Source: MGOM01 sp035455265 (GTDB taxonomy: Bacteria; Chloroflexota; Anaerolineae; Anaerolineales; E44-bin32). From it: a stretch of DNA of 6,952 bases. The stretch covers positions 1-6,952 of the forward strand of contig DATIFK010000219.1 of the NCBI GenBank assembly GCA_035455265.1. Reading direction: 5' to 3'. Positions 1 through 5,846 of this stretch are shown piece by piece (within the stretch, counting starts at the first letter, position 1; the number at the start of each line of letters is the position of its first letter). The notes beneath the pieces are model-generated. The model made no database searches, had not been told where the DNA came from, and was given only the letters and a program-made list of their open reading frames with translations. The position numbers were made by a program, and so were the translations under genes.

Positions 1-777
1 GTCGTGCTGGCTTTGATCGCCAATGCCTTGTGGGGGTTGGGCCGGCGCGCCGTTCGAGGTCTGCTGGCCGCCGCTATCGGCGCGGGCGTCCTGGTCCTTT
101 CGCTGGCGGGCGGCAACGAAATCGCGCTGCTGTTCGCCGGAGGGCTCGTCGCCCTGCTGGCCGACAGCCTCAGGCGACGGGTCGCCCCTCCCCCGGGCGC
201 CGCCGTGCCGGCGGCCCTCCTCGGTGCCGGCTCCGGATTCGCCGCGGCCCTTCCCAGCCTGGGCGTCCTCTTCCTCACGTGTCTCAAGATCGGGGCCGTC
301 ATGTATGGGAGCGGCTACGTCTTACTGGCCTTCCTGCGCGCCGACTTCGTCACCCGGCTGGGCTGGCTCACCGATCGTCAGTTGCTGGACGCCATCGCCG
401 TCGGGCAGGTCACACCCGGACCATTGTTCACCAGCGCCACGTTCATCGGCTATCTCGTGGCTGGTTGGCGCGGGGCCCTGGCGGGCACGTTGGGGATCTT
501 CCTGCCTTCCTTTGTGTTCGTCTTGATCAGCCGGCCTTTTCTGCCGAAGCTGCGGCAGTCGCCGGCGCTGGCCTCCTTGCTCGACGGGGTCAACATTGCC
601 GCCCTGGGACTGATGGCGGCCGTCGGTCTGCAGCTGGCGCGCGCCTCGATCGTCGACCTCCCGACGGCGGCGATCGGGTTGGCGGCGGCGGCGCTGCTGG
701 CCTGGGGACGATTGAATGCAACCTGGATCGTGTTGGGAGGCGGCGCCTTTGGGCTGGCCCTGCGTGCCCTCGGCTAG
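1..777 (+). CDS. chrA: Chromate transporter, CHR family (5'-truncated by window edge)
   Basis: This is the C-terminal part of a CHR-family membrane transporter; characterised ChrA proteins export chromate from the cytoplasm. The frame is open from base 1, so the GTG at 4 is very unlikely to be the start. The visible 258 residues hold the end of the first CHR half and the whole second half. Hallmarks of the second half are the YGSGYVLLAFLR segment (nt 304-339), WLTDRQLLDA followed by GQVTPGP (nt 403-423), FIGY, and GIFLPSF. Several hydrophobic segments follow up to the TAG stop, as expected for a polytopic protein. Two-domain bacterial ChrA proteins are about 400 residues, so roughly 140-150 residues are missing upstream. 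It reads toward the MFS gene with a ~195-base gap, so co-transcription is possible but not shown. Family membership is strong; chromate as the substrate is inferred from the family only. Confidence 0.92.
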   Translation, partial: VVLALIANALWGLGRRAVRGLLAAAIGAGVLVLSLAGGNEIALLFAGGLVALLADSLRRRVAPPPGAAVPAALLGAGSGFAAALPSLGVLFLTCLKIGAVMYGSGYVLLAFLRADFVTRLGWLTDRQLLDAIAVGQVTPGPLFTSATFIGYLVAGWRGALAGTLGIFLPSFVFVLISRPFLPKLRQSPALASLLDGVNIAALGLMAAVGLQLARASIVDLPTAAIGLAAAALLAWGRLNATWIVLGGGAFGLALRALG

Positions 778-951
778 GCGCTTCCGGAAGAGTGGCCGGC
801 GTGGTTCCTCGGACGTCCTGAGCGGAGGCCGCAAACCGAGTCTGGCGAAGAAACTGCGCCGCTGCGGCCGAAGGGCTCAGGGCGAGGGGGAGTCTCTCGT
901 GCGGCCTCTCGAGCACCGCCCTCGTGCTGTCGGAGGCGGGGAGATCGCTGC
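778..951. other. Intergenic gap between chrA and the MFS gene
   Basis: About 174 bases with no convincing gene, RNA or terminator. A 10-bp palindrome (CTTCCGGAAG, 781-790) lies just after the chrA stop, but it has no loop and no T-tract. I see no clear promoter for the MFS gene here. Confidence 0.5.
938..944 (+). promoter_or_regulatory. Ribosome binding site of the 7-codon leader ORF
   Basis: GGGGAGA lies 7 nt before the ATG at 952. It is the best Shine-Dalgarno-like sequence near the MFS start. However, it is spaced for the ATG at 952, not for the MFS ATG at 972, which suggests that ribosomes load on the leader first. Confidence 0.4.
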
Positions 952-975
952 ATGAACGGGATATCTAGGGAATGA
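952..975 (+). CDS. Possible leader peptide MNGISRE, overlapping the MFS start
   Basis: A 7-codon reading frame (ATG at 952, TGA at 973-975) sits between a well-spaced Shine-Dalgarno-like sequence and the MFS gene. Its stop codon overlaps the MFS start in an ATGA arrangement, the classic geometry of translational coupling. The MFS frame itself is closed by a TAG at 966-968, and only weak ribosome-binding signals are spaced for its ATG. Reinitiation after this mini-ORF would therefore explain how the permease is translated. The peptide has no recognisable regulatory codon run. Such short ORFs arise by chance, so this remains a candidate. Confidence 0.35.
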   Translation: MNGISRE

Positions 976-2204
976 CGTTCGAGTCCGAACGCTCCTTGCC
1001 GCGTAACGTCTGGGTCCTGACGGCGGTGTCGTTCCTGACGGACGTGTCGTCCGAGATGATCGTCCATCTGCTGCCGATCTTCCTGGCCAGTGTCCTCGGC
1101 GTCGGGACGGCGCTCATCGGCCTGATCGAGGGCGTCGCCGACACGACCACCAGTCTCTTGAAGGTCGCCTCCGGCTGGCTGTCCGATCGGATTCGCCGGC
1201 GCAAGGCGTTGGCTGTGGCCGGGTATGGCCTGTCGACGCTAGCCAAGCCGTTTCTGTACTTCGCTTCCTCGTGGGCCTGGGTGCTGGGGGTGAGGGTCGC
1301 CGAACGACTGGGCAAGGGAATCCGCACCGCGCCACGCGATGCGCTGATCGCCGGCAGCGTCGATCCGGCGCGGCGCGGCTGGGCCTTCGGATGGCATCGC
1401 GCCGGGGACACCGGCGGGGCGGTCGTGGGGATCGGCCTGGCGATCGCCCTTCTGACATCGGGCAGTGGTGGCGGTGGGGACCTTGGGCGACAGGCGTTTC
1501 AGCGCGTCGTCTTGGTGAGTCTGATCCCGGCGGTGATGGCGGTCATCCTTCTGGCCGTGGCGGCGCACGAGATCGCGCCGCCGGCGGCCGATGGGACCTC
1601 GCGCCGTGGGCTGCGGCCGGGGCTTGCGCGGGGGTTCCGCTACTACCTGGCGGTCGTCGTTGTATTCACCCTGGGCAACTCCTCGGATGCCTTCCTGATC
1701 CTGAGGGCGCGTTCGGTCGGGCTCTCGGTAATCGGGGTCCTCGGCATGATGCTGATGTTCAACCTGGTCTACGCGTTGCTGGCCGGCCCGGCGGGAGCCC
1801 TGTCGGACCGGATCGGCCGGCGCCGATTGCTGACGGCCGGGTGGGGCGTGTATGCTCTGGTCTACCTGGGATTCGCGTGGATGAACGCCGTGTGGCACGC
1901 CTGGGTGCTGATGGCCGTCTACGGGGTGTACTATGCGCTGACCGAAGGGGTCGGGCGAGCTTTCGTGGCTGATCTGGTTCGAGCCGAAGCACACGGCACG
2001 GCCTTTGGCGCGTATCATGCCGCCATCGGGTTGGCGGCGCTGCCTGCCAGCTTGATGGCGGGGATCCTGTGGCAGGGCGTGGGCGCCTGGCCGGGGTTCG
2101 GCCCAGCCGCGCCGTTCTTCGTCGGGGGAGTCCTTGCTCTGGCGGCGATCCTTCTGCTGACGCGCGTGCCGCAACCGTCCGCGGGAGCCTCGCTCGGGAG
2201 GTGA
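972..2204 (+). CDS. Major facilitator superfamily (MFS) permease
   Basis: A 410-residue secondary transporter with the usual MFS length and about 12 hydrophobic segments. MFS motif A appears in both halves: GWLSDRIRRRK at residues 68-78, between TM2 and TM3, and GALSDRIGRRR at 275-285. The N-terminal half carries a conserved block around residues 110-127 (AERLGKGIRTAPRDALIA), then HRAGDTGGAVVG. I associate this pattern with a widespread, poorly characterised MFS subgroup annotated only as MFS transporter; the substrate cannot be read from sequence. ATG 972 is the first possible start, because an in-frame TAG lies at 966-968. The gene may be translationally coupled to a leader ORF (952-975). 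Its last codons contain the ribosome binding site of the next gene, 3 nt downstream, so the two are probably co-transcribed. Export of a drug or metal oxyanion beside chrA is a possibility, not an inference the sequence forces. Confidence 0.9.
   Translation: MTFESERSLPRNVWVLTAVSFLTDVSSEMIVHLLPIFLASVLGVGTALIGLIEGVADTTTSLLKVASGWLSDRIRRRKALAVAGYGLSTLAKPFLYFASSWAWVLGVRVAERLGKGIRTAPRDALIAGSVDPARRGWAFGWHRAGDTGGAVVGIGLAIALLTSGSGGGGDLGRQAFQRVVLVSLIPAVMAVILLAVAAHEIAPPAADGTSRRGLRPGLARGFRYYLAVVVVFTLGNSSDAFLILRARSVGLSVIGVLGMMLMFNLVYALLAGPAGALSDRIGRRRLLTAGWGVYALVYLGFAWMNAVWHAWVLMAVYGVYYALTEGVGRAFVADLVRAEAHGTAFGAYHAAIGLAALPASLMAGILWQGVGAWPGFGPAAPFFVGGVLALAAILLLTRVPQPSAGASLGR
2197..2204 (+). promoter_or_regulatory. 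Ribosome binding site inside the end of the MFS gene
   Basis: GGAGGTGA is a near-perfect Shine-Dalgarno sequence, with 6 nt between GGAGG and ATG 2208. It includes the TGA stop of the MFS gene, so the start of the next gene is firmly placed and coupling is likely. Confidence 0.75.
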
Positions 2205-2207
2205 TCC

Positions 2208-3293
2208 ATGCAAGCCAGCCTGACGCCTCGCGTCCGCTCCCCCGTTCGGCGGGAGGGCGCCGAGCGGTATCTTCTGCTCACGCTGCTGGCCTTTGCCGGT
2301 TCCGTCGGGGTGACGCGATTCTTCCTCGAGATGACGGGCTTCCCCCAGATCGGAGGCGGTGGCCTGCATATCGCGCACGTGTTGTGGGGCGGGCTGATCC
2401 TGTTTGTGGCGGCGCTACTTCCCTTGGTGTGGTCCAACCGCTGGGTCTACGTCGCCGATGCGCTGCTGGCGGGCGTGGGCGTAGGGCTGTTCATCGATGA
2501 GGTGGGTAAGTTCATCACCGCATCGAACGACTACTTCTTCCCCGCCGCGGCGCCTATCATCTACGCCTTCTTTCTGTTGACCGCTCTGATCTACCTGCGC
2601 CTGCGCCGGCGAACGCGCCGCCAGGCGCGTGTCGAGCTGTACTGGGCCCTCGACGCGCTGCAGGAATGGCTCGACCACGACCTCGACCGCAAGGAGAGAG
2701 CCGCCCTGCGCAGCGAGCTGTCGTGGATCGCCGGGCAGGAGGGCGACCCGGACGGAAGCCGGCTGGGCCGAGTCCTGCTCGACTTCCTCGACACCGAGGC
2801 GCGCGGCGCGCCGGCGCCGCGACGAAACCGGTGGGTGCGGCGCCTGGTCGGCCTGTGGCTGAGGTTCCGCGATTGGCTGAGCGAGCCACGGCTGCGGGCG
2901 ATGTTGGCAGCTGGAATGTTCGCTCTGGCGCTGGTGGCCCTCAAGAATCCGGGGGAGGTATTGCTACAGAACCGGTTCCCTGGGTTTTCCACCTGGCTGG
3001 CGGCGCTGACGGCCGGCCGCCATGTCGAGGTCGGCGGCACTTGGTCGCTCATGCTGGCGCGGGTCACTTTGGAAACGCTGGCCGGCGTTCTCCTGCTGGT
3101 CAGCGTGGCGCTGTTGCTGGCGCGCCGCTCGCGGCCGGCCGTGGTCGCGGGCATGGCGGCCCTCCTGCTTCTCTTGACGGCGGCCAACCTGCTCGTCTTC
3201 TACTACGAACAGTTCTCGACCATGGCGACCGCGGCGTTTCAGTTGTTGGCCCTGCTGGGGCTGTTGCACTACCGGAAGGAGTTCATCGACTGA
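2208..3293 (+). CDS. Conserved polytopic membrane protein of unknown function
   Basis: 361 residues, integral membrane. Hydrophobic segments lie at about residues 21-40, 53-74, 82-99, 111-131, 230-247, 284-305, 310-332 and 338-354. This gives two four-helix blocks separated by a charged, helical cytoplasmic-looking stretch (132-229) rich in Arg, Asp and Glu. The first block has distinctive motifs that look conserved rather than random: GGGGLHIAHVLWGG (49-62) and GLFIDEVGKFIT (93-104) followed by NDYFFP (107-112). A buried-looking His pair region plus D97, E98 and K101 within a membrane helix hints at a functional site. I recall similar unannotated proteins in Chloroflexota and actinobacteria but know no function for them. 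It follows the MFS gene by 3 nt with a strong ribosome binding site, so they probably form one transcript. The run ends at the inverted repeat just downstream. Confidence 0.82.
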   Translation: MQASLTPRVRSPVRREGAERYLLLTLLAFAGSVGVTRFFLEMTGFPQIGGGGLHIAHVLWGGLILFVAALLPLVWSNRWVYVADALLAGVGVGLFIDEVGKFITASNDYFFPAAAPIIYAFFLLTALIYLRLRRRTRRQARVELYWALDALQEWLDHDLDRKERAALRSELSWIAGQEGDPDGSRLGRVLLDFLDTEARGAPAPRRNRWVRRLVGLWLRFRDWLSEPRLRAMLAAGMFALALVALKNPGEVLLQNRFPGFSTWLAALTAGRHVEVGGTWSLMLARVTLETLAGVLLLVSVALLLARRSRPAVVAGMAALLLLLTAANLLVFYYEQFSTMATAAFQLLALLGLLHYRKEFID

Positions 3294-3316
3294 CGGGCTT
3301 CCGGTCGCGGATATGG

Positions 3317-3346
3317 AACAGGCGCAGGCAGATGCCTGCGCCTGTT
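3317..3346. terminator. Perfect inverted repeat, candidate bidirectional terminator
   Basis: A perfect 14-bp inverted repeat with a 2-base centre: the left arm AACAGGCGCAGGCA (3317-3330) pairs with 3333-3346. It would form a GC-rich hairpin of 12-13 bp with a 4-6 base loop. It lies between two convergent genes (stops at 3293 and 3376) and could act in both directions. There is only TT after the stem on the plus strand and no long T-tract on either, so it is not a textbook intrinsic terminator. It could equally be an mRNA 3'-end stabiliser. Confidence 0.6.
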
Positions 3347-3375
3347 GCGTGCCCCAAGGGGCGAAGAGGTGCGGC

Positions 3376-3915
3376 CTACTTCGCAGCGGCCGTCGCCAGA
3401 GCGTCGGCGTTGGCGTCGATGCGAACGTAGAACAGATTCGTCTTGCCCGACTGTGAGTCGGCGGCGATCACGATGAACAGCGCCGACGACTGCGGATCGC
3501 CTTCCCTCCCGAAGATGCACATCGCTCCGATATCCTGAGTTTGAGCGTCGCCGGTCGTGCAACCAGGCTGGTCCCCGCTCTTCGTGACCCAGCCCTCGCC
3601 CTCCATGCGATCGACGGTGTAGAAAGCCATCACATCCTGGGCCGAGTCGCTCGTATCGAAGGCAATGAATTCCAGATTGCCTGCCTTGTCGCCGGCCTCG
3701 GCCATGATCGCCTTGGAGGCCGCCTCAACCGCCAGGCGAATGAAGAGCGGCATCTCCAGGTCGGTCTTCTGCGCGCCCGGGTAGGACGGCACATCCGACC
3801 ACAAGTTCGCCACCGTGCCGGCTTCTCCGCCAACCACGCTGCTCAGCGGGTTGCAGGCCAGAGCCACCAACAGGGCCGTGCACAACAAAACGATCGATGT
3901 CTTGCGCTTGATCAC
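3376..3915 (-). CDS. Predicted secreted lipoprotein of unknown function
   Basis: 179 residues from GTG 3915. The N-terminus has a basic stretch (MIKRK), a hydrophobic core and a lipobox-like ALAC ending at Cys21. The mature ~159-residue protein should therefore be lipid-anchored on the outer face of the membrane. After the cysteine come a short Gly/Ser linker and a compact alpha/beta domain. That domain contains WSDVPSYPGAQ, a helix around residues 60-75 and an FDTSDSAQDVMAFY segment. Two cysteines (119 and 133) could pair in a disulfide. I recall similar short lipoproteins with a 'W-x-D-V-P-x-x-P-G-A' opening in Anaerolineae but no assigned function. The open frame extends upstream to 3993, but the strong Shine-Dalgarno sequence just before GTG 3915 and the signal peptide starting there fix the start. 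It is transcribed divergently from the E1/RING operon and converges on the membrane-protein gene. Confidence 0.85.
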   Translation of the reverse strand: MIKRKTSIVLLCTALLVALACNPLSSVVGGEAGTVANLWSDVPSYPGAQKTDLEMPLFIRLAVEAASKAIMAEAGDKAGNLEFIAFDTSDSAQDVMAFYTVDRMEGEGWVTKSGDQPGCTTGDAQTQDIGAMCIFGREGDPQSSALFIVIAADSQSGKTNLFYVRIDANADALATAAAK

Positions 3916-3919
3916 GTCT

Positions 3920-3926
3920 CCTCCTT
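3920..3926 (-). promoter_or_regulatory. Strong ribosome binding site of the lipoprotein gene
   Basis: On the minus strand AAGGAGG lies 4 nt before GTG 3915, followed by another GAG. It decides the GTG start over upstream starts in the same frame. Confidence 0.8.
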
Positions 3927-4014
3927 GATCGGCTTGGACCGCGGCCGGGGATGAACGGGCCTTTGGCGCCACTCTCGGCGACTGCAATCCCACGCGAGCC
4001 TCGGACCGGGCGCA

Positions 4015-4043
4015 ATCCTACCCGAGTTTACCGCCTTGGTGAA
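4015..4043 (-). promoter_or_regulatory. Weak candidate promoter for the lipoprotein gene
   Basis: On the minus strand TTCACC (4038-4043) and TAGGAT (4015-4020) are separated by 17 bases. Each matches the sigma70 consensus at 4 of 6 positions. The spacing is right, but chance matches of this quality are common. Confidence 0.22.
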
Positions 4044-4120
4044 TGCCAATGCCAGGCAAGACGAGGACCTGCCCCCTCCCGCGACTGGAAGTTGGGGCAA
4101 TTGCGCATCGCCTCACTAAT

Positions 4121-4141
4121 CTGGTTTGGCTCCTGGACCAG
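4121..4141 (+). promoter_or_regulatory. Possible second, imperfect operator next to the -35 box
   Basis: CTGGT (4121-4125) and ACCAG (4137-4141) form an inverted repeat separated by 11 bases. The right half is itself in a short palindrome, CTGGACCAG (4133-4141). These reuse the half-site bases of the operator at 4181 and abut the -35 box, but neither has the canonical TGGTNNNACCA spacing. It could be a weak accessory site, or chance. Confidence 0.25.
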
Positions 4142-4171
4142 TTGACTCTCAACGAAAACGCGGCCTACAAT
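4142..4171 (+). promoter_or_regulatory. Sigma70-type promoter of the E1-RING-Ubl operon
   Basis: A TTGACT -35 box (4142-4147) and a TACAAT -10 box (4166-4171), each 5 of 6 to consensus, are separated by 18 bases. Transcription would start near 4178-4179. This gives a 5' leader of about 29 nt before GTG 4208 and makes the upstream ATG at 4043 untranscribed from this promoter. It is the best promoter-like sequence I found in the window, and it stands out in GC-rich surroundings. Confidence 0.72.
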
Positions 4172-4180
4172 GTTGTCCAG

Positions 4181-4191
4181 TGGTCTGACCA
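4181..4191 (+). promoter_or_regulatory. FadR/PdhR-type GntR operator, probably autoregulatory
   Basis: TGGTCTGACCA is a perfect 5-1-5 palindrome. It matches the TGGTNNNACCA core recognised by FadR-subfamily GntR regulators such as E. coli FadR and PdhR. It begins about 2-3 bases after the predicted transcription start, where a bound dimer would block RNA polymerase. The downstream gene encodes a FadR-subfamily winged-helix domain, so the simplest reading is that this protein represses its own operon. The match is seen; binding is inferred. Confidence 0.65.
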
Positions 4192-4198
4192 GCATACC

Positions 4199-4203
4199 GG
4201 AGG
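4199..4203 (+). promoter_or_regulatory. Ribosome binding site of the GntR-E1 gene
   Basis: GGAGG lies 4 nt before GTG 4208, slightly close but complete. It lies downstream of the predicted transcription start and supports GTG 4208 as the start codon. Confidence 0.65.
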
Positions 4204-4207
4204 CGGA

Positions 4208-5845
4208 GTGGAAATCGGTCAAGTCCCGCACAAGACGCTCCTGTCAGAGGTGGCCGGTCGGCTGGCGGCCTTCTTGCTCGATGGTGGCGTCGCGCAGGGA
4301 GAGCCGATCCCCTCCGAGCGGGCGCTGATTGGCCAACTCGGAGTGAGCCGGGCGACGCTGCGCGAGGCCCTACGCCACCTGGCTGACCGCGGTCTGCTGG
4401 AAGCCAGGCCTGGCGTCGGCTGGTTCGTCCAGGCGCCCGACGCGCGGCATCTCTCCGAGCTGCATGAGCTGGCCAGCCCCTACCGGCAAGCGCACGCGTT
4501 GCCCGCCGCGGAGGGGACGGCCGAAGCTCCCGCCGGGCCGCGTCGACTGGGTTATCTCGGTGGAGACAAACCTCTCCGTGTGCCGAACCTGCAGACCGAC
4601 CGTCTCGGCACGTTCGAACTGATCTCGTGGTGGGAACGCGAAAAGGTCCAATCGGCCAAGGTCCTGGTCGTTGGGGCCGGCGCGCTGGGCAACGAGGTCG
4701 TCAAGAACCTGGCGCTGATGGGCCTCGGCCATCTGTATCTGATCGATTTCGATACCGTCGAGGCCGCCAATCTCAGCCGCTCCGTCTTCTTCCGCGAGGA
4801 GGACGCCGGACGCCCCAAAGCCGAAGTCGTGGCGGCGCGGGCCAAGGCCCTCAACCCCGACATCCATGTGCAATACATGCACGGCGACGTCACCACGCAA
4901 CTGGGGCTGGGAGTCATCCGGCGCATGGATGTCGTCATCGGCTGCCTCGACAACCGTGAGGCGCGGTTGGCGGTCAACCGCTACTGCTACTGGATGGGCA
5001 AACCGTGGGTGGATGGCGCCATCCAGGAATGGCTCGGACTGGCGCGCGTGTTCGTGCCGGGCCAGGGGGCCTGCTACGAGTGCACCCTGACGGAGCAGGC
5101 CCGCCGCGAGCTGTCCCTGCGCTACTCGTGTCCCTTGCTGGCGCGCACCGACATCCTGCTCGGCAAGGTCCCAACGACGCCGACGAGCGCCTCGCTGATC
5201 GGGGCGATCGAAGCCCAGGAGGCCCTCAAGCTGATCCACGGGCTTCCGGTCGAGGCCGGCAAGGTCATCCATTTCAACGGCAGCACCAACGACATGTACA
5301 CCAGCGCCTATCTGCCGCGCGACGACTGCGAGAGCCACTGGACCTACGGTGAGGTGGTCGAGTTGCCGCTGCGCGCCGGCCAGGCCACGCTCGACGAGAT
5401 GTTGCGGCTGGCGCAGGCCGATCTGGGCGGGGAGGCGGTGCTCGATCTCGACCAGGAGTTGGTCGTGGCGCTCGAGTGCCGCACCTGCCACACCGTCGAT
5501 CGCGTGCTGCGGCCGCTCTCGGAGGTCAGCCTGCGCGCCGCCGAATGCCCGAGCTGCGGTCAGGTGCGCGAGGCCCACCTGACCCACCGCATCACCGGCG
5601 AGGAGGACTTCCTCGATCGGACGCTGGCCTCCGTGGGTGTCCCTCCCCTGCACATCCTGAGGGCCCACAATGGCTTCGAGTACCGCTTCTACGAGCTGAC
5701 CGGCGACCTGGCGGAAGCGCTGCACTTCGGACACTTCGAAGGCGGGCGGCGCAGCGGAGCGCGGCGGATCCGCCTGGGTGCGGAAGCGCGGCATCCGGAC
5801 GAGGCGCGGTCGGCGCGCCCCCAGCGAGTGGTCTTCAAGGACTGA
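4208..5845 (+). CDS. GntR-type winged-helix / E1-like (ThiF family) activating enzyme fusion
   Basis: 545 residues from GTG 4208. Residues ~7-76 are a FadR-subfamily GntR winged helix: PSER with R38, then GVSRATLREAL (S47, R48, T50, R52) and a wing ending WFVQ. A ~60-residue linker follows. Residues ~136-375 form a ThiF/MoeB/E1 adenylation domain, which would use ATP to activate the C-terminus of a ubiquitin-like protein. Its Rossmann loop is GAGALG (156-161), then DFD (180-182), N188 and R191 in NLSRS, K204, and LDN with D248. CYECTL (C289, C292) resembles the CIECTL motif of eukaryotic UBA3. C308 in RYSCPLL is a candidate thioester cysteine, and TSASLIGAIEAQEALKLIHG is typical of E1s. A CxxC-x19-CxxC zinc ribbon (C424, C427, C447, C450) and an Arg-rich tail end the protein. 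The effector domain normally paired with a GntR helix is absent; the E1 takes its place. The RING gene starts 1 nt after the stop. A plain ThiF or MoeB role is unlikely given the neighbours. Confidence 0.9.
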   Translation: MEIGQVPHKTLLSEVAGRLAAFLLDGGVAQGEPIPSERALIGQLGVSRATLREALRHLADRGLLEARPGVGWFVQAPDARHLSELHELASPYRQAHALPAAEGTAEAPAGPRRLGYLGGDKPLRVPNLQTDRLGTFELISWWEREKVQSAKVLVVGAGALGNEVVKNLALMGLGHLYLIDFDTVEAANLSRSVFFREEDAGRPKAEVVAARAKALNPDIHVQYMHGDVTTQLGLGVIRRMDVVIGCLDNREARLAVNRYCYWMGKPWVDGAIQEWLGLARVFVPGQGACYECTLTEQARRELSLRYSCPLLARTDILLGKVPTTPTSASLIGAIEAQEALKLIHGLPVEAGKVIHFNGSTNDMYTSAYLPRDDCESHWTYGEVVELPLRAGQATLDEMLRLAQADLGGEAVLDLDQELVVALECRTCHTVDRVLRPLSEVSLRAAECPSCGQVREAHLTHRITGEEDFLDRTLASVGVPPLHILRAHNGFEYRFYELTGDLAEALHFGHFEGGRRSGARRIRLGAEARHPDEARSARPQRVVFKD

Positions 5846-5846
5846 G

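Larger units (their letters stand above)
3916..4207. other. Divergent regulatory region
   Basis: 292 bases between divergent starts. It holds the rightward promoter and FadR-type operator described separately, a weak leftward promoter candidate, and a tandem repeat of ATGCCA (4043-4048 and 4049-4054). A plus-strand ATG at 4043 opens a frame continuous with the E1 gene, but it lies upstream of the predicted transcription start. No RNA gene is seen. Confidence 0.6.

Noticed and set aside
4..777. Complete chromate transporter starting at GTG 4
   Set aside because: The frame is open at the window edge, and the visible part starts in the middle of the usual two-half protein. It is a 5'-truncated gene.
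781..790. CTTCCGGAAG palindrome after chrA as a terminator
   Set aside because: There is no loop or T-tract, and 10-bp palindromes occur by chance.
1239..2378. 379-codon minus-strand open frame opposite the MFS gene
   Set aside because: Low-complexity Arg/Gln/Asp composition and no domain; an antisense shadow of the MFS coding sequence.
3916..3993. Longer form of the lipoprotein starting at 3993
   Set aside because: The signal peptide begins at GTG 3915, which has a strong AAGGAGG; the extra 26 residues would bury the signal sequence.
4043..4207. N-terminal extension of the E1 fusion from ATG 4043
   Set aside because: The frame is open, but this start lies upstream of the predicted promoter and operator, lacks a good ribosome binding site, and would add 55 residues with no family similarity. 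GTG 4208 has GGAGG just before it.
4208..5845. Thiamine or molybdopterin biosynthesis ThiF/MoeB
   Set aside because: There is no thiamine or molybdopterin gene in the window, only one CxxC in the ThiF domain, a UBA3-like CxECTL motif, and RING and Ubl neighbours. The general fold is shared, but the pathway role does not fit.
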